In this document: positions 10,632 to 20,645 of the stretch, one piece after another | Layout: each line of letters begins with the position of its first letter | How positions within the stretch are numbered: position 1 is the stretch's first letter | NCBI GenBank assembly: GCA_020072645.1 | Contig: JAIQGK010000003.1 | Location: 496,001-560,000, forward strand | Length of the DNA stretch: 64,000 nt | Direction: 5' to 3' | From: Terriglobia bacterium | GTDB lineage: Bacteria > Acidobacteriota > Terriglobia > Terriglobales > Acidobacteriaceae | Translations under genes and position numbers: made by a program | Notes under the pieces: generated by a model | The model's input: the letters and a program-made list of their open reading frames with translations, nothing else | Told to the model about the DNA's origin: nothing | Databases searched by the model: none

Positions 10632-11228
10632 ATGAAGCGAATACGGACCTTCCTCCTGCTTGTAGCCATCCTTACGCTGGCCGGCTTGGTGCACAATATC
10701 GAGGGCAGCGCCGCGGCGCAGTCGCAATCGGCGCAACCCACCTTAGCTTCCATGGTGGAACGCCAGCTCAGCGATACCGAAAAGGAAGTGGTGGACGCTG
10801 CCGAAGCAATGCCGGAAGATAAATTTAACTTCTCTCCTGAAAGTTTGAACATTGCCGGGAGTGAATACAAGGGCGTGCGTACATTTGCCCAGCAAGTTAA
10901 GCATATTGCCGCTTCAAACTATTTTCTGTGGGCAACAGTAACTGGCGATAAGACACCAGAGGTTTTCAATGATGGGAAGGGTCCGGACAACCTGAAGACC
11001 AAAGCCGATATTATCAAGTTCCTGAAAGAGTCTTTTGCTTTCGCTCGCAAGGCTGCCGCTACATTGACGGACCAGAACATGTTACAGCCTTTGGGAAACA
11101 GCAAGTCGCTTCGCCTCTCCCGGGCCGAATTCGCCGTCAGCCACTCCTTCGACCATTATGGACAGATGGTTGAGTATCTACGGATGAATGGAATCGTGCC
11201 ACCAGCCAGCCGGCGATCGTCGAATTAA
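10632..11228 (+). CDS. Secreted DinB-like protein
   Basis: A 198-aa protein with a signal peptide (about residues 1-30, ending near SAAAQ) and a helical body resembling the DinB/YfiT four-helix bundle. Three His in typical places (QVKHIAA, SHSFDHYGQMVEYLR) could bind a metal. DinB-like proteins include thiol-dependent transferases, such as the bacillithiol transferase BstA. With a YpdA-like gene elsewhere in the window a thiol link is possible but unproven, and export argues for a different role. AAGGAGA stands nine bases before the ATG. Confidence 0.75.
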   Translation: MKRIRTFLLLVAILTLAGLVHNIEGSAAAQSQSAQPTLASMVERQLSDTEKEVVDAAEAMPEDKFNFSPESLNIAGSEYKGVRTFAQQVKHIAASNYFLWATVTGDKTPEVFNDGKGPDNLKTKADIIKFLKESFAFARKAAATLTDQNMLQPLGNSKSLRLSRAEFAVSHSFDHYGQMVEYLRMNGIVPPASRRSSN

Positions 11229-11397
11229 TCGCCATCCTTAGGCTAGCTGGGGTGAATGAATCTAGCTTGTGCGCCCATCCGGCGCAACAGCTCTCGATAA
11301 ATGGAGCCTGCGTCCCAAGGGCCTTTGGACGAAGAGCTGTTTAAGCCCGATCTCATCTCGAAGTTTTACTAAAGATAAAAATAAGGATTTGGCAACC

Positions 11398-13746
11398 ATG
11401 CCGCTAAAAACAGCTGCCACCTCATTGGTGTATTCACTGAAAGTCGTATGCGGTGTGGCGTGCTTTCTGTTTTGCAGTATTGCCATCGCTCAGCAGAAGG
11501 CCCTGACGGCCGCGGACTACGCGCGCGCCGAAAAATTCATGGACTATAATGCCGATCGGCTGGTTTTTCACAACATTCAGCCGGCGTGGTTTGCTGATGG
11601 GCGCTTCTGGTACCGCGATTCATCCGCGGAAGGGAACCAGTTCGTGGTATTCGATCCGATCAAACAGACTCGAGAGCCGGCCTTTGATCATGCCAAAGTA
11701 GCATCGGCTCTTTCGAAGGCTGCGGGCAAGAGCTATGACAGGTGGCATCTACCTTTTACCCGCTTTGAATATTCAGCCGATGGAAAAGGAATTTTATTCG
11801 GCATTGAAGGCAAGCGCTGGGCGTGCGACTTGAAAGGCGATTCCTGCGAATTGATACACGACGACACTCCGCACGGTGCGATGCTATCGCCAGACAAGAA
11901 GCGAGCGGCCTTTATCCGCGACTATAACCTATGGGTGCGGGAGTTAGACACGGGCAAGGAGACTCAGCTTACGACCGATGGCGTGAAAGATTACGGCTAT
12001 GCGACGAACAACGCAGGCTGGACCCACGGCGATGGTCCTGTGCTCTTGTGGTCGCCTGATTCCAGAAAAATTGCCACGTTTCAGCAGGACCAGCGTAATG
12101 TGGGCGACATGTATCTGGTGGAAACCAAGCTGGGGCATCCGAAACTGTTAACGTGGAAATATCCTCTGCCCGGCGATAAGGTGGTGACCATGATCGAGAG
12201 GGTGGTCATTGACCTGGACACGCACAAGGTCATCCGCCTGAAAATGCCTCCTGACCAACACCGGACAACTCTTTGTGATGACGTGAGGTGCAGCAGGAAT
12301 TTGACGGACGTGCAGTGGAGCCCGGACGCATCTAGCCTGGTGTTTGTCTCCAGTTCGCGCGACCATAAGCAGGCCACGCTGCGAGTAGCCAATGCTTTTA
12401 CCGGTGAGGTGCGGGACGTGTTGGAAGAGAAAGTGGCTACGCAATATGAGTCCGGCTGGCGGCGCCCAAACTGGCAGTACCTGGCAAGTTCCAATGAAGT
12501 GATCTGGTTCTCCGAGCGCAGCAACTGGGGACATCTTTATCTCTATAACTTTGCGACTGGTCAACTGAAGAACCAGATTACAAGTGGTGATTGGGTGGTC
12601 ACGGAACTTGTGTGGGTGGATGAGAAGGCGCGAGTTGCGTATTTTCTGGCGGCGGGAAAAGAGCCTGGCGAGAATCCTTATTTTCGACACTTTTACCGTA
12701 TCGACCTGGATGGCAAAAACCTGAAGCTGCTTACCCCTGAAGATGGCGACCATACTATTGCGCTTGCACCTTCCGGAAAGTATTTCACCGATTCGTATGG
12801 CACGCTGGATAGTCCGCCGGTTACCGTATTGCGCGACTCGTCGGGCAAACTGCTGGCAACCATTGCCAAGACCGACATTTCGCGGTTGCTGGCCGCAGGA
12901 TGGCTGCCTCCTGTCCCTTTCTCGGTGAAAGGGCGCGATGGGGTCACAGATGTTTATGGTCTGCTGTTCAAGCCAAAAAAATTCGATCCTGCAAAAAAGT
13001 ATCCCATCATCAACGACATTTATCCCGGCCCGCAATGGGGCAGCGTCGGCATGACCGCTTTTGGCAAGTGGGGATTTGCTGCGGCGCATGGCGATGCAGA
13101 GTGCCTGGCCGAGCTGGGTTTTATCGTAGTGAAGATCGAAGGCATGGGAACTCCGCTACGGTCAAAGAAGTTTCGTGATACGTCTTACGGAAACATGGGC
13201 GACGATACGCTGCCGGATCAGGTTGCGGGCATGAAGCAGTTGGCGCAGCGGTTTCCGTGGATTGACATTGATCGCGCCGGCATCTGGGGACACTCGGGCG
13301 GAGGATCTGCCAGCGCCGCCGCCTTGTTCCGTTATCCCGACTTCTTCAAGGTCGGTATTTCGGAATCGGGCAACTATGACAATCGCGAATACGAAGATGA
13401 CTGGGGCGAGCGATACGAGGGCTTGCTGGTGAGCAACCCGGATGGTACGAGCAACTATGATAATCAGACCATTCAGGATCTTGCCAAGAATCTGAAAGGG
13501 CATCTGCTGTTGATACATGGCACCATGGATGACAATGTGCCGCCGTATAACACTCTGCTCCTTGTGAATGAGCTGATTAAGGCGAACAAGGACTTTGATT
13601 TGCTGTTGTTGCCAAATCGCGACCACCTCTACATTTGGGACCCATACCCGATGCGGCGGCGCTGGGACTACTTTGTACGTTATCTGATGGGCGCTGAACC
13701 CCCGCAGGGTTATGAAATCAAGGGTCCGTCAAAGAGCTCGCCGTAA
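11398..13746 (+). CDS. Secreted S9 family peptidase, DPP IV-like
   Basis: A 782-aa exported serine peptidase. A signal peptide (about residues 1-28, ending FCSIAIAQQ) is followed by a DPP IV-type beta-propeller (about 60-500) and an alpha/beta-hydrolase domain (about 540-775). The nucleophile elbow is GIWGHSGGG, the Asp is in HGTMDDNVPP and the His in NRDHLYIW. It should release N-terminal dipeptides from periplasmic or external peptides. The nucleophile motif GHSGG differs from the usual GWSYGG of DPP IV. An in-frame GTG at 11269 would precede the signal peptide; I prefer ATG 11398, which has AAGGA upstream and puts the signal peptide at the start. Confidence 0.88.
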   Translation: MPLKTAATSLVYSLKVVCGVACFLFCSIAIAQQKALTAADYARAEKFMDYNADRLVFHNIQPAWFADGRFWYRDSSAEGNQFVVFDPIKQTREPAFDHAKVASALSKAAGKSYDRWHLPFTRFEYSADGKGILFGIEGKRWACDLKGDSCELIHDDTPHGAMLSPDKKRAAFIRDYNLWVRELDTGKETQLTTDGVKDYGYATNNAGWTHGDGPVLLWSPDSRKIATFQQDQRNVGDMYLVETKLGHPKLLTWKYPLPGDKVVTMIERVVIDLDTHKVIRLKMPPDQHRTTLCDDVRCSRNLTDVQWSPDASSLVFVSSSRDHKQATLRVANAFTGEVRDVLEEKVATQYESGWRRPNWQYLASSNEVIWFSERSNWGHLYLYNFATGQLKNQITSGDWVVTELVWVDEKARVAYFLAAGKEPGENPYFRHFYRIDLDGKNLKLLTPEDGDHTIALAPSGKYFTDSYGTLDSPPVTVLRDSSGKLLATIAKTDISRLLAAGWLPPVPFSVKGRDGVTDVYGLLFKPKKFDPAKKYPIINDIYPGPQWGSVGMTAFGKWGFAAAHGDAECLAELGFIVVKIEGMGTPLRSKKFRDTSYGNMGDDTLPDQVAGMKQLAQRFPWIDIDRAGIWGHSGGGSASAAALFRYPDFFKVGISESGNYDNREYEDDWGERYEGLLVSNPDGTSNYDNQTIQDLAKNLKGHLLLIHGTMDDNVPPYNTLLLVNELIKANKDFDLLLLPNRDHLYIWDPYPMRRRWDYFVRYLMGAEPPQGYEIKGPSKSSP

Positions 13747-13823
13747 GCAGCGCGGAACACGAGTGCTGGCCGGCCGGGCCCGTTGAGTTATCCGCCATCG
13801 TTAAGCCTTGGTGGGGTGATGAA

Positions 13824-16283
13824 TCATGCCCCGCGCAAAGCCTCGATTGGGCTTATTTTCGATGCCCGGCGTGCAGGAAAATAGCTGGCTGCAAATGACA
13901 CAAGCAGCAAAATCAGAGGAACCGCAAGAAATACAATTGGATCTATGACATGAATGCCATAGATGAGGCTTGAAATCAGCGGCGCCGTCACCGCGGCCAT
14001 AACCAGACCGATAACGATACCAACGCCGGCCAGCAATCCTCCCTGGCCCAGGACCAACTTCAGAATATTGCTTTGCTGTGCGCCCAGAGCGATGCGCACG
14101 CCGATCTCCTGCGAGCGTTGCCCGACCAAGTATGCCAGCAGTCCATAAATTCCGACACAAGCCAACAGCAACGCCATGACCGCGAAAGCGCCCACTAACT
14201 CGGCCGAAAATCTGCGTTGGGCCAGAGACCTTGCCATCACGTCTTCCAGAGAACGAACATTGTAGACAGGCAGGCCGGGATCGATTGACTGGATTTCACT
14301 GCGAATCTGCCCTTCCAGAGCGGATGGGGGAAGGGATGTGCGCAACACAAGATTCAGCGCCCTGTCCCGGTTCTGGTAGACCGACGTATAAATATGAGGC
14401 ACACCATTTACGTCGAGACCATCCTGCTTGATGTCCTTGATGATGCCCGCGACCGTGTACCAGGCATAAGGAGAATTTCTCCCCCACTTAACCCGCTTTC
14501 CCAGAGCGTCACTATTCGGCCAGAACCGCCGCGCCGTGCTTTCGTCAATGATTACGACCGGAAGTTTATCTGCCTGGTCCCCTTCAGTGAAAAAGCGTCC
14601 GCGCACGAGAGGCGTTTGAATGATCTTGAAATAATCGGGGCTGACTCGAACTAACTCTGCGGAGAGTTTTTGTGTCGAGTCAATGGGCCTGTCTTCGATC
14701 GTCAGGTCTGTGCTGCGTTCCGGTGGAGCACCCGGCAAATCAGAGGTTACCCCCGCCAATTCAATGCCGGGAATTGCGCCCGTCCGCCGCAACAATTCTT
14801 GGGCAAAGGTAGCCTGCTGGCCAATGGTTCTGTAGGGATCAAGCTTTGGATCATTGGGAACAGGGAGCCAGATGCTGGAAACCACGACTTTCGCAGGATT
14901 GAAGCCGGGATCTTCCTGCAGAAGGCACCAAAAGGTATGCATTAACAATCCTGCCCCAATCATCAACATTACAGTCAAGGCCATTTCAGAAACAATCAGC
15001 AAACCGCGCAAGCGGTGGGTTTTGACGCTGTAGCCAGAGCCTCGCGCACCCTCTCGAAGCGAGGCAATCACATCGGCTTTGGTGGACTGGAGCGCTGGGG
15101 CAAGACCAAATACTAAACCTGTAAGTAAAGAAATCACGGTGGCAAACCCCAGGACCACCCAGTCAATAGTAATTTCGTTTTGTCGTGGGATCTTGAACGG
15201 AACAAATCGAATCGCAAAATTCAGGAGCACTTCCGCCATCAGAATGCCTATGACTCCGCCAATCAGAGACAGAACGATCGATTCGGTGAGCAGTTGGCGG
15301 ATTATGCGCACTCGGCCGGCCCCCAAAGCCAGCCGCATGGACATCTCTCGCTGTCTGCCGGATGCACGGGCGAGAAGAAGATTGGCAATATTTGCGGAAG
15401 CGATGAGGATCACCAGGACTACGGCTCCCATGAGCACCGCCATGATGGGGCGCACCTTGCCTACAAGAGATTCCTGCAGTGGAATGATATGAACTGACCA
15501 TTGCGATCTGGGCGGATAATCCGACGCATAGTCCCGTCTTATCTCGGTCGACATGATGTCCAGCCGGTTTTGGGCGCTTTTGAGTGAAATTCCGGGTTTC
15601 AGTCGGGCAATCACCGACGCCACCCTTGTAGTACGCATCGGCGGGGGGGCTGGATCAGCGCTGAAGCCTGATGTGAGCCATACCTCCACCTCCGAAGCTA
15701 TGGTTTTGCCCGGATGGCGAAATTCGGGGGGGAGAACGCCGACAATTGTATAAAGATCGTTATCGAGCCGGACCCTTTTTCCAAGAATGTTCGGATCTTT
15801 GCCAAAGGCACGCCGCCATAAGCCGTCGCTGATCACGGCTGCTTCGGCAAATCCTAAAGCGAAATCCTGGGGACCAAATAGGCGGCCTATCTGGGGCTTG
15901 GCTCCCAGCAGCGTAAAGTAGTTTGGCGTGACATTGACAAATTCCAGACGCTCCGGCTCCTTGGAGCCGGTTAAATTTACACTTCCACCGCCAATTAAAA
16001 CCACGTCCTCAAAAACACCCGGCCTTGTTTGCAGATCTTTCCATTCAGGAACAGAACAGAACATATCCGTAAGACCCACCCCAGGATCGTCTATCCTCAC
16101 TTTTACCAAGCTGTCAGGGTCACGAAATGGAAGAGAATGTAATAAGACAGAATTAATGACGCTGAAAATCACTGTGTTGACGCCAATTCCCAAGGCCAAG
16201 GTCAAAACAGCGACGACGGTAAACCCCGGATTCTTGCGCAGTAGCCTGAGTCCAAAACGAATATCCTGAATTAAGGTTTCCAT
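13824..16283 (-). CDS. ADOP-family MacB/FtsX-type permease
   Basis: An 819-aa permease without an ATPase domain, collinear with the one at 7856. It has an N-terminal TM segment (GFTVVAVLTLALGIGVNT), a MacB-type periplasmic domain, an FtsX TM block with [20 protein letters not shown], and a second unit ending RSQEIGVRIALGAQ and ARRASKISPIEALRGA. It is transcribed towards the DPP IV gene. GAAGGA stands a few bases before the ATG. The function is unknown; the family is expanded in Acidobacteriota and orphaned from its ATPases. No PadR-type regulator lies beside it. Confidence 0.88.
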   Translation of the reverse strand: METLIQDIRFGLRLLRKNPGFTVVAVLTLALGIGVNTVIFSVINSVLLHSLPFRDPDSLVKVRIDDPGVGLTDMFCSVPEWKDLQTRPGVFEDVVLIGGGSVNLTGSKEPERLEFVNVTPNYFTLLGAKPQIGRLFGPQDFALGFAEAAVISDGLWRRAFGKDPNILGKRVRLDNDLYTIVGVLPPEFRHPGKTIASEVEVWLTSGFSADPAPPPMRTTRVASVIARLKPGISLKSAQNRLDIMSTEIRRDYASDYPPRSQWSVHIIPLQESLVGKVRPIMAVLMGAVVLVILIASANIANLLLARASGRQREMSMRLALGAGRVRIIRQLLTESIVLSLIGGVIGILMAEVLLNFAIRFVPFKIPRQNEITIDWVVLGFATVISLLTGLVFGLAPALQSTKADVIASLREGARGSGYSVKTHRLRGLLIVSEMALTVMLMIGAGLLMHTFWCLLQEDPGFNPAKVVVSSIWLPVPNDPKLDPYRTIGQQATFAQELLRRTGAIPGIELAGVTSDLPGAPPERSTDLTIEDRPIDSTQKLSAELVRVSPDYFKIIQTPLVRGRFFTEGDQADKLPVVIIDESTARRFWPNSDALGKRVKWGRNSPYAWYTVAGIIKDIKQDGLDVNGVPHIYTSVYQNRDRALNLVLRTSLPPSALEGQIRSEIQSIDPGLPVYNVRSLEDVMARSLAQRRFSAELVGAFAVMALLLACVGIYGLLAYLVGQRSQEIGVRIALGAQQSNILKLVLGQGGLLAGVGIVIGLVMAAVTAPLISSLIYGIHVIDPIVFLAVPLILLLVSFAASYFPARRASKISPIEALRGA

Positions 16284-17185
16284 TGCACATTCCTTCTATG
16301 GATTGAGGCAGGTCGTGTGCGGGTTAAGAGCGGCAACGACGAACCCCATTTTCAAAGAGAAGCTTTTGGACGGTCTTTTGCAACGGTAAATCATAAACAA
16401 CAGCGCATTTCCATCCAGATTTTTTTCGTGAACATCAGAGACAGGTAAGCTCGAATCTGGGCAGGATCCGATATCTTTGGACCATCTGTAGGAACCGAAG
16501 CAATTGCCATAGGTTTTCTCATTCAAACCCGCCCGCCAACTGGAGCCTTCGGACATCGGATCAATGCAGGAATTCCGAGTCCCAGACGTTTGTTTGTCCT
16601 ACCCTGCGTGGCAACCCTGAAGCGGGTGAAAAAGCAATAGTTTCAAAGCGAACACCCTCTTTTAACGGTGCTTCTAACGGCTGTCCGGCTGATGCTCATT
16701 GCACGGCTTTTGTGATCAAACGTGCAACTGCGTGTGTAGCTCGGTCAATAAATATAACATAAACGGAGAATGGTCGGCCTATCAAGCGTGCGAGCTGCAT
16801 ATTTCATTTGGCTGTTTCATTTTGGAACAATCTACTCTGCCTCCCGGAAAAAATCCCAAGACTTTCTTGCAAACTGGCTGCGCCGAGTGTTTAGACTAGC
16901 GGAACGGAAAGCAGAGAGAGATTTAATCTTCTTAGCCAAGCCCAATGCGGGTGGAGCTCAGAAAATCGGCAATTCCAAGCCTGTTTTAGGACGTTCACTC
17001 ACCGGCGCCTTCTGAGATATCACTGATGACAAGAGCTATATAAACGCTAGTGAGAATCCCACTCTCTCCGCCATTTCTTGAAATCAATTACCCAGGAAAT
17101 CTTACAGTTGTGCTATTTTGCTTGTCTTACCGCGGGAGAAGCTATTTCGTAGAATTAGAGCATAGCTTTAGGATACAAACCCACC
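16284..17185. other. 900-bp gap without a convincing gene
   Basis: I see no convincing gene here. Short open frames on both strands lack ribosome sites and do not resemble known proteins. The stretch is more AT-rich than its flanks towards 16700-17150, and it borders a decayed gene, so it may be old mobile or degenerated DNA. The promoter of the minus-strand permease must lie near 16290-16400. Confidence 0.4.
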
Positions 17186-17550
17186 ATGAGTGACATAAAG
17201 TTGTTCAGGATCGGTTCTATCATAAAGTTAACGAGCTGCAAGGGAGATCGGCCACTATTGAAAAATCCCTTCAGACTCTGATTGAACAGCATATGGAAGA
17301 ATTTCTGGGGATCAGTTTTCTCGCCTCGGAATACACGACTGGCTGATCGCATAGCGGCAGAATTGATTCCATGGGAATTGACGAGAATGGCTCGCCCGTC
17401 GTTATCGAGTACAAACGAACGTTGAATGAGAACGTGATTACCCAAGGACTGTTTTATTTGGACTGGCTTCTGGATCATAAGGCTGAATTCATTCTGCTCG
17501 TCACCAAACTCACAAGCATCACGACTTCATGCGCGACGGGCGCTGATTTA
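17186..17550 (+). pseudogene. Degenerate DUF5655-like protein gene
   Basis: Translation starts at ATG 17186 with MSDIKLFRIG and runs out of frame after about ten codons. The reading continues in another frame from about 17221 (VNELQGRSATIEKSLQTLIE), hits a TGA at 17344-17346, then reads SGRIDSMGIDENGSPVVIEY and QGLFYLDWLLDHKAEF before losing similarity near 17500. The segments in order match what I recall of DUF5655 proteins, whose N-terminal half is endonuclease-like (the ID-x-x-GIDENG-x-P-x-x-IEYK core). At least one frameshift, one stop and a missing C-terminal half make it non-functional. Confidence 0.75.
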
Positions 17551-17632
17551 TTTTCGATACTGATGGTCCTGCATTTGCTCATCATGGTTAGTGCGCATGA
17601 TTGGGCGCGGCGAAAAATGCAGGCAGGTAGGC

Positions 17633-18187
17633 TTATTTCAACTCAGTAATGATTGCGCGCTGTTTTCCGTTCATCAGCGTTTCCGTGTGGGTGCGATCGC
17701 GCTGATTGAACCTGACTGTGCCGGTGGTGTACTTGTTTACGACCTCTTTTCCGTCCGGAGTCGTCGATTTCAGGTCGCCGTCCTCAAGGAACACCACGAC
17801 AACGTCTTTGTCGTGGAAATGCATTGGCGTCGCAACGCCCGGAGTCCATGTGGAATCCCAGACGATCACGCGATCATTCTCAAATACCTTCTTAGTTCCG
17901 GGCCGTGGAAAGGCCGCCGGATAACCACTCTTGTTTTCTATTGGGGGGACCGGATGATCTTTTAAGTCGATCACAAATAAGCGCCCGCTGATCTTCGAGG
18001 TAGCTCCTTTCAGCACATATACCGCGTTGCCAGAGAGAGAAACAACAACAGCGTCATTTGGCTGCGCTGATGTGGAGTAGTCTGAGACGTCCAGCACGCT
18101 GACGCGGTCATTGTCGATGACCGGCTTGGCTGCCGTTGGAGAAGCGGCTTGGAACAGCATCACGCAGAGCAGCAGCAATTGGACCAT
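17633..18187 (-). CDS. Exported cupin-fold protein
   Basis: A 184-aa protein with a signal peptide (MVQLLLLCVMLFQAASPTAA) followed by one or two beta-rich domains. The C-terminal half has a cupin-like motif with metal-binding His (TPMHFHDKDVVVVFLEDG) and a second His in RDRTHTETL. The N-terminal half repeats a similar pattern without the His motif, suggesting a bicupin with one active site. The substrate is unknown. It is a single-gene unit converging with the pseudogene upstream of it. Confidence 0.65.
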   Translation of the reverse strand: MVQLLLLCVMLFQAASPTAAKPVIDNDRVSVLDVSDYSTSAQPNDAVVVSLSGNAVYVLKGATSKISGRLFVIDLKDHPVPPIENKSGYPAAFPRPGTKKVFENDRVIVWDSTWTPGVATPMHFHDKDVVVVFLEDGDLKSTTPDGKEVVNKYTTGTVRFNQRDRTHTETLMNGKQRAIITELK

Positions 18188-18313
18188 CGGCTCACCATCC
18201 TCTAAGGCTGGGTCAGTAGAACCGACATACTATACAGTATTGCAGTCTAAAGAAGTTATTTTCTACATCGCGACTGAGGTCGCGGATAATGAAGTTTCAA
18301 GAGGCCGCCGCGC

Positions 18314-18808
18314 GTGGAGAGAATCGCTCAATACCGGCTCGATGAAGATTTTCCTTCCAAAACAATTTCTCTCTGCGCATCCGATTCCCTTACGGAGCTG
18401 CCAGCCCTAATTCATCCCTCGAATGCTCATTTTGTATTGTTTCTTGCCATTGATGGCAGCAAGTTTGATACCGAGACTATTTACTCGGTTTCAGAAAAAT
18501 TGCTGGATCAAGGTATGGTTTACGCATGCGTGTGGGGGCCGGATTGTGAAAGCGTCCATGACAGCATCGACCGGCCGATATTTCGGCGTCAGCCAGAGGG
18601 GACAGATGGCAATATCGTCATCACGACATGGCACGCTGAGGATCCGATCAGCGAGGCTGTCTGGTTTTTCCTCAATTGCGCGTGGCCTGCTTCAGATTAC
18701 GAGCAGACATGCTCTGATTGGGTCGCTGCCGTCATTGGAAATCCTGTGTGGGAAGCAGAGATCAGAGCGACACTGCTTGCCGAAAAAGAAGAGAACGAGG
18801 CCCCGTGA
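18314..18808 (+). CDS. Uncharacterised cytosolic protein
   Basis: A 164-aa protein with no signal peptide and no membrane segment. A central stretch (VWGPDCESVHDSID) with Cys and His, and the alternating hydrophobic pattern, suggest a small alpha/beta fold. I do not recognise a named family. It sits 45 bp before recN on the same strand. The 5' end is uncertain: no strong ribosome site stands before 18314. Confidence 0.55.
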   Translation: MERIAQYRLDEDFPSKTISLCASDSLTELPALIHPSNAHFVLFLAIDGSKFDTETIYSVSEKLLDQGMVYACVWGPDCESVHDSIDRPIFRRQPEGTDGNIVITTWHAEDPISEAVWFFLNCAWPASDYEQTCSDWVAAVIGNPVWEAEIRATLLAEKEENEAP

Positions 18809-18853
18809 TCTGTGTGTTAGACTGCGCTCAATTTCCTTCTGAGGTTGCCATCG

Positions 18854-20530
18854 GTGCTTCTGGAACTGCGCGTCGAAAATTATGCCGTGATCGATAGCCT
18901 GGCGGTGGAGTTTGCGCCGGGGCTGAACTTGCTCACGGGCGAGACCGGAGCGGGCAAGTCGATCCTTATCGATGCACTGTCTTTATTGTTAGGCGACAAA
19001 GCTTCTAGTGACATGATTCGCCATGGCGCGGAAAAAGCGTTGGTGAGCGGCGTGTTTGAGGCCGATGAAAAGCGGCTCCGTCCCCTGCTGGAAGAAAATG
19101 GGATTGAGCCGGAAGGGAATCAGGTAATCGTAAAGCGTGAAATTGCGGCGGGAGGCAAGGGACGTGTCTTCGTCAACAATCAGCCCGCGACGGTCGCCTT
19201 GTTGCGGGCGCTGGCGCCGGCGCTGGCGTCAATCCACGCGCAAAATGAAACAATCCTTGCCTTCGATGAAGCTGCGCGTCTGGGGCTGCTGGATACATAC
19301 GCCGGCCACGACTTGAGCGAGCTGGCGGAAAAGCACGCCGCATGGACAGAAGTGCGCGAGCGGCTGGCGCAGTTGGATCGCGATGAGCAGGACCGCCTGC
19401 GCATGGCCGACCTTTGGAGCTTCCAGAAGAAAGAGATTGAGGCGGCGAAGTTGCATCCGGGCGAAGACCAGAAGCTGGAGACGGAAAAGCGCGTCCTGGC
19501 CAATTCAGAAAAGCTCTTCGGCGCGGCCACGGCTGCTTATCAAGTCCTGTATGAAGATGATGCTTCGGCGCTGACGCAGATCTCTGCGGCGCGGAAACAA
19601 CTGGAAGAACTCGCGCGTTTTGATGAAAAGTTCCTTGAGGCTCTGGCATCGCTGGAGTCCGCCAAGGCGGCGATCGAGGATGTGAGCGCCACGGCCCGTG
19701 ACTATGCCGATGGAATTGACGCTTCGCCGGAGCGGCTGGCGGAAGTGGAAGACCGGCTTGCGCTCTTGGATCGGCTGAAACGCAAATATGGTAAGACGGT
19801 CGATGAAGTGATTGCTTATGGCGAGGATGTCGCGCGCAAGCTGAATGAGCTGGAAAATCGCGAAGATCTGGTGCGCGACCTGAAGAAACAGCTTACGGCA
19901 GCGGCGGCAACTTATCTGGCGGTGGCGCAGACGGTGTCCAAGCGGCGTTACAGCGCGGCGCGGGAGTTGCAGAAGCTGGTTGAGGGGGAAATCAATCAAC
20001 TGGCGATGAAAGCGCAGTTCAGGATTGAAGTGTCCGGCTCGGACGAGCCGGCGAACTGGACCTCCGCGGGCTTTGATGGCGTGACATACATGATCTCGCC
20101 CAATCCAGGCGAGCCGCTCAAGCCGGTAGAACAGATTGCCTCAGGCGGCGAGCTTTCACGCGTGATGCTGGCGCTCAAGGCCACCATTGAGGCAGGGAAG
20201 AAAAGCAAAGGCGGAACGCAACGGACGTTAGTTTTTGATGAGATTGATACCGGCATTGGCGGGCGTGCGGCGGAAGCCGTAGGCAAGAAGCTGAAGTCGC
20301 TGGCGCGGGCCAACCAGGTTTTGTGCATCACCCATTTGCCGCAGATCGCGTCTTTTGCTGACCATCATTATTTGATCGAAAAGCGCGAGACGGCGGGACG
20401 AACCAAGACGCTAGTCAGGGCGCTTACCCAAGCTGAACAGACAGAAGAGATTGCGCGTATGTTGAGCGGCGAGAAGTTGACGGAAACATCGCGCCAACAC
20501 GCGGAGCAGTTGCTGAAGGCTAATGGCTAG
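18854..20530 (+). CDS. recN: DNA repair protein RecN
   Basis: An SMC-like ATPase of about 558 aa that acts in double-strand break repair. N-terminal Walker A is LTGETGAGKSILIDALSLLL, followed by a coiled-coil middle (about residues 150-350), a C-terminal ATPase half with the signature LSRVMLALKA, and Walker B VFDEIDTGIGG. The length is normal. I start at GTG 18854, giving the classic N terminus LLELRVENYAVID, with GAGG nine bases upstream. A TTG at 18845 in frame would abut that ribosome site, so it is less likely. Confidence 0.93.
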   Translation: MLLELRVENYAVIDSLAVEFAPGLNLLTGETGAGKSILIDALSLLLGDKASSDMIRHGAEKALVSGVFEADEKRLRPLLEENGIEPEGNQVIVKREIAAGGKGRVFVNNQPATVALLRALAPALASIHAQNETILAFDEAARLGLLDTYAGHDLSELAEKHAAWTEVRERLAQLDRDEQDRLRMADLWSFQKKEIEAAKLHPGEDQKLETEKRVLANSEKLFGAATAAYQVLYEDDASALTQISAARKQLEELARFDEKFLEALASLESAKAAIEDVSATARDYADGIDASPERLAEVEDRLALLDRLKRKYGKTVDEVIAYGEDVARKLNELENREDLVRDLKKQLTAAAATYLAVAQTVSKRRYSAARELQKLVEGEINQLAMKAQFRIEVSGSDEPANWTSAGFDGVTYMISPNPGEPLKPVEQIASGGELSRVMLALKATIEAGKKSKGGTQRTLVFDEIDTGIGGRAAEAVGKKLKSLARANQVLCITHLPQIASFADHHYLIEKRETAGRTKTLVRALTQAEQTEEIARMLSGEKLTETSRQHAEQLLKANG

Positions 20531-20645
20531 TCGCCGCAGATTTCGCAGATAGGCGCAGATGATCCGGAGCAGGACCGCGACCATTTCGCATCTCGCGCGT
20601 CTATAAGTTTTTGCACCCAAGAAAAAATAAATTGAGGCCAATCGC

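Noticed and set aside
12148-13089. Long minus-strand open frame opposite the S9 peptidase
   Set aside because: The plus strand encodes the well-conserved peptidase; the antisense frame has no ribosome site or recognisable protein.
16296-16556. 86-codon minus-strand frame just upstream of the second permease
   Set aside because: No ribosome site, no motif and no conserved composition.
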